DNA of 64,000 nucleotides, from the NCBI GenBank assembly GCA_963714325.1, contig CAVQOB010000008.1, positions 372,001-436,000 of the forward strand. The letters run 5' to 3'. The notes below the pieces were generated by a model. The model searched no databases, was not told where the DNA came from, and saw only the letters and a list, made by a program, of their open reading frames with translations. Both the position numbers and the translations under genes were made by a program. Shown here in pieces: positions 57,463 through 64,000 of the stretch; positions within the stretch are counted from its first letter, which is position 1; every line of letters starts with the position of its first letter. The DNA comes from CAVQOB01 sp963714325 (GTDB taxonomy: Bacteria; Pseudomonadota; Alphaproteobacteria; Rhizobiales; Hyphomicrobiaceae).

Positions 57463-58634
57463 TACTCGGCGGCCTTTGTTCTCGGAAGTCCAAGTTCGGC
57501 GCGGACATCATTCGTATGTTGCCCCAGATGCGCTGGTGGGATCCGGATCGAGACAGGTGCAGCATCCATGTGCACGGGCGAGTTGATGACGCGCAGGCGC
57601 TCGATCACGCCGTCGCCTTCGAGAACCATGCCGTTGATGCGCGTCTGATCGTCCGTCAGCGCTTCGGCCAGTGTCCGCACGGGCGCGCAGAGCAAATCCT
57701 GCTCTTCGAGTTTCCCGAGCCAATAGGTCGTCGTGTTCGTCGCGAAGCACGCGTGAAAGATCGCCTGCAGTGCCGACTTATTCTGCACCCGCAAAGCGTG
57801 CGTGGCGAACCGCGCGTCGGTTCCCAGTTCAGCCCGCCCCAAAGCTTTGCCGATGTCCCCGAGGGGATCGGCCTTGAAGGCGCCAACCAGCACGATGGCA
57901 CCATCGCGCGTCTTGAACACACCCGAAAGCGGCATCGCGCCCCAATTGACCTCTTGGCCGCGCATCAGATGCGCCGTTGCTTCCTGTGATTGCGCCGCCA
58001 GCATGGAATCGTACAGCGACACGGAAATGCGCTGCCCCTTGCCGGTCTTCTCACGCTGCAACAGCGCCAGCAGGATACCTTGGACCATGTGCATGCCGCA
58101 CGAGTAGTCGGCAAAGGTCGTGGCGTAGACGGTCAGTGGCTCATCCGCGTTGGACTTGCGCGCCATCACCCCGCTCATGGCTTGCGCGAGCACGTCCTGG
58201 CCGCCCTTATGCGCGTAGGGCCCTTCGAGACCATAGCCGGTGCCGACGGCATAAATAATGCGCGGATTGATCATCGCAAGCTGCTCATAGCCAAAACCCA
58301 TCCGCTCCATGACGCCCGAGCGGAAGTTGTTGACGACGACGTCGGCCTTGGCGACCAAAGCCAGGATCACGTCGCGTTCCTCCTGCTTGCGCAGATCGAG
58401 CACGACGGAGCGCTTGTTGCGGTTCAGCGCGCAGTAGACGGGTCCGACCAGCCCGGCGGGATCATCGGGAAACGACGTGCGCGATAGATCGCCTTGGCCG
58501 GGTCGCTCGATCTTGATCACGTCCGCGCCGTAGTCGGCGAGCGTCTGCGTCGCGATCGGCCCCATGAACACCTGCGTGAAGTCGATCACCCGAATGCCGG
58601 ACAGCGGTAAAGGAGCGGGTCGTGACGTCGTCAT
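57462..58634 (-). CDS. Family III CoA transferase (CaiB/BaiF)
   Basis: 390 residues. GIRVIDFTQVFMGPIATQTLADYGADVIKIERPG is the conserved start, broken here as GIRVIDFTQVFMGP and LADYGADVIKIERPG. The catalytic aspartate is in ISVSLYDSMLA. The enzyme moves CoA between carboxylic acids and thus activates the substrate for the neighbouring hydratase. ATGA overlaps join it to the FAD enzyme upstream and the hydratase downstream. Confidence 0.92.
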   Translation of the reverse strand: MTTSRPAPLPLSGIRVIDFTQVFMGPIATQTLADYGADVIKIERPGQGDLSRTSFPDDPAGLVGPVYCALNRNKRSVVLDLRKQEERDVILALVAKADVVVNNFRSGVMERMGFGYEQLAMINPRIIYAVGTGYGLEGPYAHKGGQDVLAQAMSGVMARKSNADEPLTVYATTFADYSCGMHMVQGILLALLQREKTGKGQRISVSLYDSMLAAQSQEATAHLMRGQEVNWGAMPLSGVFKTRDGAIVLVGAFKADPLGDIGKALGRAELGTDARFATHALRVQNKSALQAIFHACFATNTTTYWLGKLEEQDLLCAPVRTLAEALTDDQTRINGMVLEGDGVIERLRVINSPVHMDAAPVSIRIPPAHLGQHTNDVRAELGLPRTKAAE

Positions 58635-59983
58635 GCGGCAGTCTCCAGAATTTTGGCATTGGTGGATGGCGCATCACCGGGATCGCCGCCTTGCGCGCGA
58701 ACTTTGGCGCAGATGGATTTGGTATCGAGCTTGCGCAGCGCTGTGCGGCCATTAATCGCCAAGGCTGCCGCCACACCGGCCGCCTGTCCCATCGACATGC
58801 ACGGCGGGATTTCGCGGCTGAGCTTCTGCGCGCTCGGGGTCGCTGAGTAATGGCGGCCGGCGACGATCAGACCCTCGATCCCGCGCGGCAGCATCGAACG
58901 ATAGGGCGTGTAGTAGTCGCGTCCGCGTGCCACGGTGTCGGGGAACCAGATGCGATCGTTGACGTCATCCTTGGTGACGACATACTCTCCCTCGAGCAGC
59001 CGCGTCTGCCGCACGCCGAGTTGCGGCGCCACGTCGACAACAAAGCAGTCCTTGAATCCCGGCATGTTGGCGCGCACGAAGTCGACGAGAGCATAGATAT
59101 GATGGCGCCCATCGATATCGGCGCGGGTTTGGTCCGCAACCTTCATGGCGTCCAGACCGGTCATATGCGGGCAATTGCACCACACAACGCCCGGCAGCGG
59201 TGTTTTCAACCACCACATATCCCAGGAACCGCCGATCACGCGCTTGGCTTGTTTGTCGATCAGCGCATAAGCCTCAGGCTCTTCCCATCGGAAGCGTTCG
59301 GCAGCGTCGGTGTCGACATTGCCAAGACGGAACACGGTTGTGACCATGTAAGCGCCGTCGGCGAACTTGGCGCCCGCCGACGCCGCAACATCGAGATCGC
59401 CTGTCGTATCGATCACGATGTCACCGAGTAAAGCCTGCCGGCCTTCCTTGGTCTCGCAGATGATGCCCTTGATCTGGCCAGCGTCGACGATCGCTTTGGA
59501 AAACCATGAGTGCAGGCGCAGGTTGATCCCGGCCTCGCTGATCATATCGTTCGAGACGCGCTTCCAACCATCGGGATCAAACGCCGCGGCCATCACGATC
59601 GGCAGCGGCTTCGCTGTCGAGCGGAAGTCGTGCACGCCCCAGCGGGCCCACTTGCGCCACAGCGCTTCGCTCTGGCCGCGATCTTCGGGCGGCGGATAGA
59701 CGGCAGCGCCGACCTTTTTCATGCGCTCGATCATTTCCATGCAGACGCCCGTGACCGTGATCTCCGGGCCATTGGTCATATCATCGAGGACGAGCACCAT
59801 GCCGCCGGACGCCAGACCGCCGAGATAGGGGTAGCGCTCGACCAGCGTCACGGAAACGCCGAGGCGGCGTGCGGCGATTGCGGCGGCCTGCCCCGCCGGT
59901 CCGCCGCCAACGACGAGTACATCGGAGCGCGAGGCGACGGCGATGGCGGCGCCCTCTTCATGGATGGTGTCAGGGGTCGACAT
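58631..59983 (-). CDS. FAD-dependent oxidoreductase (FAD_oxidored family)
   Basis: 450 residues from ATG 59983, with a GAGGAG ribosome site. The dinucleotide fold DVLVVGGGPAGQAAAIAARR is at residues 18-37, followed by LVERYPYLGGLASGGMV, typical of this family. IVIDTTGDLDVAASAGAKFADG is the second conserved block. The substrate is unknown; relatives oxidise organic acids or alcohols. A longer frame reaches 60385 but overlaps the permease gene and lacks features. It overlaps the CoA-transferase start. Confidence 0.88.
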   Translation of the reverse strand: MSTPDTIHEEGAAIAVASRSDVLVVGGGPAGQAAAIAARRLGVSVTLVERYPYLGGLASGGMVLVLDDMTNGPEITVTGVCMEMIERMKKVGAAVYPPPEDRGQSEALWRKWARWGVHDFRSTAKPLPIVMAAAFDPDGWKRVSNDMISEAGINLRLHSWFSKAIVDAGQIKGIICETKEGRQALLGDIVIDTTGDLDVAASAGAKFADGAYMVTTVFRLGNVDTDAAERFRWEEPEAYALIDKQAKRVIGGSWDMWWLKTPLPGVVWCNCPHMTGLDAMKVADQTRADIDGRHHIYALVDFVRANMPGFKDCFVVDVAPQLGVRQTRLLEGEYVVTKDDVNDRIWFPDTVARGRDYYTPYRSMLPRGIEGLIVAGRHYSATPSAQKLSREIPPCMSMGQAAGVAAALAINGRTALRKLDTKSICAKVRAQGGDPGDAPSTNAKILETAA

Positions 59984-60009
59984 GCGACAACTCCTCGTAG
60001 ATGCGTCTC

Positions 60010-60840
60010 TCAATGCACCATTGGTGCTTTCCACTTTACAACCAACCGCTCCAGCAGCGTGATCGCCAGGAAGAAGCACACCGAAAACGTCGAGCCGACG
60101 ATCACGGTCGCGTACAGCATCGCCGCGTCGAAGGCGTACATGGACTGGATAATCAGCGCGCCGATCCCGACGGTCGAGCCGATCCACTCGCCGACGATAG
60201 CACCGATCACCGCCGTCGAGGCGGCGATCTTCAACGCGGAGAACAGATAAGGCAGCGAGTTCTGCAGGCGCAGCTTGAAGAAGATCTCGGTTTTTGACGC
60301 GGAGAGCACCCGCATCAACTCCATGGCTTGCGGGTTCACGCTTTCCAGCCCGCGCACCATGTTGACGAGCGTCGGGAAGAAACAAATCAGCGCGGCAATT
60401 GCAATCTTCGGCTCCATGCCATTGCCGAGCAGCAAGACCAGGATCGGCGCCTTGGCCACAACCGGAATGGTGTTGATCAACACGACGATCGGGAAAAAGG
60501 CATCTTCCAGCGACTTCTTATGCACGAAGACGGTGGCGATGATAATCGCCGCAAGATTGCCGAGCATAAAGCCGCTGATCGCCTCGATCGCCGTCGGCGC
60601 CAAGTTGGTCATCAGTTTCGGAAACTCTTCGATCAGCTTCAGTACGACGGCGATCGGCGACGGCGCGACGAAGGGCGGGACCTTCAACACATAGACCAGA
60701 GCTGCCCAGAAGCCGATGAAGCCGACGATACCCGCAACAGGCAGAATGCGGCGACGCCGCCGCGCACGGGCTTGCGTCTCCCGAAACGCTGCTTCCGCTT
60801 CGGCCAGGTCATTGTCGCGCAGCGCAACATCAACGCTCAT
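60010..60840 (-). CDS. ABC transporter permease, NitT/TauT (SsuC) type
   Basis: 276 residues with six predicted helices. The EAA-like loop is in MELMRVLSASKTEIFFKLRLQ near residues 175-195, matching SsuC/TauC. It works with the ATPase upstream (ATGA overlap) and the binding protein. Members of the group import sulfonates, nitrate, thiamine precursors or aromatic acids. The downstream acyl-CoA genes suggest an organic acid. Confidence 0.9.
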   Translation of the reverse strand: MSVDVALRDNDLAEAEAAFRETQARARRRRRILPVAGIVGFIGFWAALVYVLKVPPFVAPSPIAVVLKLIEEFPKLMTNLAPTAIEAISGFMLGNLAAIIIATVFVHKKSLEDAFFPIVVLINTIPVVAKAPILVLLLGNGMEPKIAIAALICFFPTLVNMVRGLESVNPQAMELMRVLSASKTEIFFKLRLQNSLPYLFSALKIAASTAVIGAIVGEWIGSTVGIGALIIQSMYAFDAAMLYATVIVGSTFSVCFFLAITLLERLVVKWKAPMVH

Positions 60841-61619
60841 GATCCGCTCCCGAGCGCTTGGCGCAGCGCCGCCGCTTGCCGAACGAAAGGTTCGCTGTCA
60901 CGAATCGTGAGGCCGCGCGATTTTGGCAGATCGGTGCTGACGATCGATTTTACGCGACCGGGATTGGCGGCGAGGACCAGCACCTGCTCGCCAAGAAACA
61001 ACGACTCGTAGACTGAGTGCGTGACAAACAGGATCGTCGTTTTGGTCTCCTGCCAAATCCGACGGAGCTCCTCATTGAGGCGGTCACGCGTGATCTCATC
61101 GAGTGCGCCGAACGGCTCGTCCATCAGCAGGATCCGCGGCGCTGATGCCAGTGCGCGCGCGATCGACACCCTTTGCCGCATGCCGCCCGACAGTTCATGC
61201 GGAAAACTTTGCTCCCAGCCATCGAGGCCAACCAGTTTCAAGAGTTCGCGCGGCGTCGGCGCACCCTTTGGCAGATGGCGGGCACCGCCACCGACTTCGA
61301 GTGGCAGTTCGACATTCTGCAATGCGGTCCGCCACGGCAGGAGTGCCGCGTCCTGAAAGACAAAACCAAGCGCGCGATCACGCCGGGCTGCTTCCGGCTG
61401 GACGCCGAGGATCGTGATCGAACCGCTCGAGGGCGGCACCAAATCGGCAACGACCCGCAACAGCGTGGACTTGCCGCAGCCCGAGGGGCCCAGCAGCGAC
61501 AGGAACCCACCCCGCTCCAGCGTAAACGATACGCGCTCAAGCGCTGTCACCGTGCGCCGCTCCGTCATGAAGCGCACGGTCAGGTCACGGCAATCGATGG
61601 CAGTGGCGCTCGCCAGCAC
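60837..61619 (-). CDS. ABC transporter ATPase, NitT/TauT (SsuB) type
   Basis: 260 residues. Walker A is LLGPSGCGKSTLL near residue 43, the signature motif HELSGGMRQRVSIARAL near 140, and Walker B ILLMDEPFGALDE near 165, all standard. It energises the permease encoded directly downstream. The gene starts 6 nt after the binding-protein stop. Confidence 0.93.
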   Translation of the reverse strand: MLASATAIDCRDLTVRFMTERRTVTALERVSFTLERGGFLSLLGPSGCGKSTLLRVVADLVPPSSGSITILGVQPEAARRDRALGFVFQDAALLPWRTALQNVELPLEVGGGARHLPKGAPTPRELLKLVGLDGWEQSFPHELSGGMRQRVSIARALASAPRILLMDEPFGALDEITRDRLNEELRRIWQETKTTILFVTHSVYESLFLGEQVLVLAANPGRVKSIVSTDLPKSRGLTIRDSEPFVRQAAALRQALGSGS

Positions 61620-61625
61620 GTGCGT

Positions 61626-62648
61626 TCAACCAAGTTTCGGCCGTCCGGCCTCGGTCGCCTTCAAAATGTCGAGTGTCATCACCTCGTCGACCTTCGGCAC
61701 GCGCTTGGTGAATTGCTTGAGCTCGGCATGCAGATCGATCTGCTCCTGCCAGACCGCAGGGTCCATCGCGCCCCAGCCGTTCTTCTTGGTGTTATCGCTG
61801 AACGCATACTTCAGCATGGTGCCGACGGCTGCAAGCTCATCCTCTTTCTTGAGGTTCGGAATTTCCTTGACCAGCAAATCGACGGCCTTTTCGGGGTTGT
61901 TGTAGGCGTATTCCCATCCCTTGCCGGTCGCGCGTACGAATTTCTGCAGCACGTCGGCCTTGGTCTTCAGCGTGTCGTTGGTCGCATAATAGGGCAACGC
62001 GTAGAGCTTCACGCCGGTATCCCAGAGCCGCATGTCGACACGCTGATCGCCAAGCACCTTCAACGCCGTGGTGTTGGTCTGCCATCCGGTGAAGGCATCG
62101 ACCTGCCCGGTCATCAGTGGTGTCATGTCGGCGCCTGACGTGACAATCGTGACTTTGCTTTCGTCGATCTTGTTCTTTGCCATCAGCGCCTTCAAGAGAA
62201 TGACGCCGGTTGCCTGGATGCCGACCTTCTTGCCGATCAAGTCCTTGGGTTCCTTGATCGGGTTCTTCGCCAGTGAGAAAAACGTGTAGGGGTGCTGCTG
62301 TCCGCCAACGGCAAAGCATTTGATCGGCAGGTCCTGCGATACCGCGAGCATCAGCGATGGACTGGACGAGACCTGCCCGCCTTCGAATTTGCCTGACGCA
62401 ACGATCGCCACGCCGTCGATGCTGGGTCCACCCGGCTGAAACGCGAGGCCGATCCCCTCCTGATCATAGTAGCCGAGCTGCTTGGCGCAGGCTTCGCCGA
62501 TCTGATTGCCCGACAGCAGCCATCCCAACTGCAGGTTGACCATCGGTTTGCCCTGCGCGTTGGCACCGACACCCACGAAGGCGCCGGTCCCCATGGCCGC
62601 AGCACTCGCACCGATTTTCAGGACGCCACGACGATCGATCCCTTTCAT
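61626..62648 (-). CDS. ABC transporter solute-binding protein, NMT1/SsuA-like
   Basis: 340 residues from ATG 62648, with a GGGAGGAA site. A twin-arginine-like signal (DRRGVLKIGASAAAMGTG, then GANAQGK) directs it to the periplasm. The mature part, QLGYYDQEGIGLAFQPGG, VASGKFEGGQVSSSPSLMLA and TGQVDAFTGWQTNTTALK, fits the NMT1/SsuA fold. It is first in the six-gene operon with its permease, ATPase and catabolic enzymes. The specific ligand cannot be deduced. Confidence 0.9.
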   Translation of the reverse strand: MKGIDRRGVLKIGASAAAMGTGAFVGVGANAQGKPMVNLQLGWLLSGNQIGEACAKQLGYYDQEGIGLAFQPGGPSIDGVAIVASGKFEGGQVSSSPSLMLAVSQDLPIKCFAVGGQQHPYTFFSLAKNPIKEPKDLIGKKVGIQATGVILLKALMAKNKIDESKVTIVTSGADMTPLMTGQVDAFTGWQTNTTALKVLGDQRVDMRLWDTGVKLYALPYYATNDTLKTKADVLQKFVRATGKGWEYAYNNPEKAVDLLVKEIPNLKKEDELAAVGTMLKYAFSDNTKKNGWGAMDPAVWQEQIDLHAELKQFTKRVPKVDEVMTLDILKATEAGRPKLG

Positions 62649-62932
62649 AAGTTCCTCCCAAAGGCCCAAAGTGGTCTCAAACAGTCCAAGACGGTAACTT
62701 GCTGCCAATAACCGGGGGACGCAAGGGCCCTTGGCCATCGCGCACATCTGACGTGTTGTGCGGTGCACGCGGCGTGCGCGATTGAGTGTCAGGCAACACG
62801 CGGTCGCCATGCACAGTATTGAAACAAGCGAACCAAACCCACCTTGACGAACGGGCTGGGATTGAACGACGCTGCAATGTAGCGAAGTGTACATCGCCAT
62901 GAACACCAGCACGCAGCGTGGTCAAGCGTAAC

Positions 62933-63781
62933 ATGCGGCTCCTGACTTGGAACATTCAGTGGGGGCTCGGCGTCGACGGTCGCGTGAACCTCGACCGCAT
63001 CGCCGCTGAGGTTCGGCGCCTCGGCGATCCAGACGTGGTCTGCCTGCAGGAAGTGACCGCCGGCTTCAAAGAACTCGCCGGTAACGACGGCTCGGATCAG
63101 TTCGCCGATTTGGCGCGCTTGTTTCCATCGCATCTTGCAGTTGCAGCTCCTGCGCTCGATTTTGCTGGTGAACGTCGCGCTCGCAAACTGTTCGGCAACA
63201 TGGTCCTATCGCGCTATCCCGTCGGCAGCATCGAACGCCACAACTTGCCCTGGCGCACTTTGCCTGATCGCGAATGCATGCCACGCGGATTGTTGGCAGT
63301 GACCGTATTAACGCCGAGCGGACCATTGCGCATTATGACCACTCATATCGAATGGTCTGCATCGGAATTTCGCGACGCCCAAGTCGACGCGATCCGCAAT
63401 GTACATCAAGAGGCGTGCTGGCGCGTTGCAACTCCGGCCGCGGTTGGCAAGGCCGGCTACGCGCCGCAGCCCGCAACGAAGTCTGCAATATTGTGTGGCG
63501 ACTTCAATATGCAACCTGGAGAGGCAACGCGCGCACGACTGATGGCGCCGTTCAAGGCGCCGCAAACGCCTCAATTCATCGACGCTTTTGCGGTCCTTTG
63601 CCCCGGCAAGGTGCATCCACCGTCGATGTGCCTGTTCGATCAGACGGATGGCCCCGCCCGCTGCCTGGATTACGTATTTTGCACGGAGGATCTGGCCCCG
63701 CACATCACCGAGGTCACCTACGATCAATCAAGTCGTGCCTCCGACCACCAACCTGTGCTCTTGGAATGTGCTGAGACGTAA
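62933..63781 (+). CDS. Endonuclease/exonuclease/phosphatase (EEP) family hydrolase
   Basis: 282 residues from ATG 62933 (an ATG five codons earlier is possible). The EEP motifs are all present: MRLLTWNIQWG (Asn), VVCLQEVT (Glu), MTTHIEW (His), LCGDFNMQPG (Asp-x-Asn) and SRASDHQPVLLE (Asp-His). Members cleave phosphodiesters in DNA, RNA, phosphoinositides or sphingomyelin. No signal peptide is seen. It is divergent from the ABC operon, and an ABC ATPase gene follows. Confidence 0.88.
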   Translation: MRLLTWNIQWGLGVDGRVNLDRIAAEVRRLGDPDVVCLQEVTAGFKELAGNDGSDQFADLARLFPSHLAVAAPALDFAGERRARKLFGNMVLSRYPVGSIERHNLPWRTLPDRECMPRGLLAVTVLTPSGPLRIMTTHIEWSASEFRDAQVDAIRNVHQEACWRVATPAAVGKAGYAPQPATKSAILCGDFNMQPGEATRARLMAPFKAPQTPQFIDAFAVLCPGKVHPPSMCLFDQTDGPARCLDYVFCTEDLAPHITEVTYDQSSRASDHQPVLLECAET

Positions 63782-63842
63782 TCCCAACGCACCAAGAGCG
63801 CGGTAGTATCCAAGACCGACAATAGCGGGCTACACTACTGCA

Positions 63843-64000
63843 ATGTTGCAGTCGGCGGGAAACCAGATGACGAGCAAACAGCCTCCAGCAATTCACGTCG
63901 GACAACTGAGTTCCGGCTATGGCGGCCGGGCGGTGGTCCACGATGTGGACCTGTCGGTCGCGCCTGGCGAATTTGTTGCCATCCTCGGGTCCTCTGGCTG
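63843..64000 (+). CDS. ABC transporter ATPase, N-terminal part (runs off the window)
   Basis: 52 codons are visible: an N-terminal extension, then GQLSSGYGGRAVVHDVDLSV and APGEFVAILGSSGC, the A-loop and the beginning of Walker A. The gene is cut by the window end. It lies 61 nt after the EEP gene in the same direction. It may be part of a new transporter, or the ATPase missing from the sugar ABC system at 51963-55148. ATG 63867 (MTSKQPP) is an alternative start. Confidence 0.85.
   Translation, partial: MLQSAGNQMTSKQPPAIHVGQLSSGYGGRAVVHDVDLSVAPGEFVAILGSSG

Overview
The window looks like chromosome of a GC-rich alphaproteobacterium. The grounds are high GC, TRAP and NitT/TauT-type transporters, a CaiB-type CoA-transferase operon, and AlpA/MobF/VirD4 integrative-element genes of the kind common in Rhizobiales, Rhodospirillales and Sphingomonadales. 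I cannot name a genus.

Region 1 (1-16.3 kb) is a complete-layout type I-E CRISPR-Cas locus read on the minus strand: cas3, cas8e, cse2, cas7e, cas5e, cas6e, cas1, cas2, then a very long array of about 108 repeats that runs off the left edge. cas1, cas2 and cas6e are open. cas3 and the effector genes are cut by many frameshifts, and Cas3 also carries DKIH where DExH is expected. A lone degenerate copy of the array repeat lies directly after the cas3 stop codon. Seven or more consecutive spacers in two parts of the array are diverged copies of each other in the same order, while the repeats are identical.

Region 2 (16.4-21.06 kb) is a decayed mobile-element backbone: fragments of a conserved element gene, a DUF3363/VirD2-like relaxase, a CopG-like protein and an AlpA regulator. 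It ends at a short tRNA-3'-end-like sequence.

Region 3 (21.06-42.82 kb) appears to be an integrative and mobilizable element bounded by imperfect 21-nt direct repeats that share a 14-nt identical core resembling a tRNA 3' end. It carries AlpA, a type I-F array of 43 repeats, cas2-3, cas1, cas6f, csy3, csy2 and csy1 (several frameshifted), then a cargo zone (XRE regulator, 52-residue membrane peptide, GNAT protein, unknown proteins), a MobF relaxase, a VirD4/TraD coupling protein, an RHH protein, a ParDE-like pair and a tyrosine integrase.

Region 4 (42.8-45.1 kb) is a scar with a KilA-N/DinD-like gene, a VRR-NUC-like tail, a xylulokinase core fragment and a third AlpA fragment.

Region 5 (45.2-64 kb) is intact metabolic chromosome. 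It starts with two Gfo/Idh/MocA oxidoreductases, a TRAP transporter, two sulfatases and a sugar-type ABC transporter, probably for uptake and desulfation of a sulfated sugar or polyol. Next comes a minus-strand operon (NitT/TauT-type ABC transporter, FAD-dependent oxidoreductase, CoA transferase, enoyl-CoA hydratase), then an EEP-family hydrolase and the start of an ABC ATPase.

Frameshifts cluster between about 8.75 and 31.2 kb and are absent from the long genes to the right. This suggests real decay of the CRISPR islands, but locally poor sequence cannot be excluded without reads.
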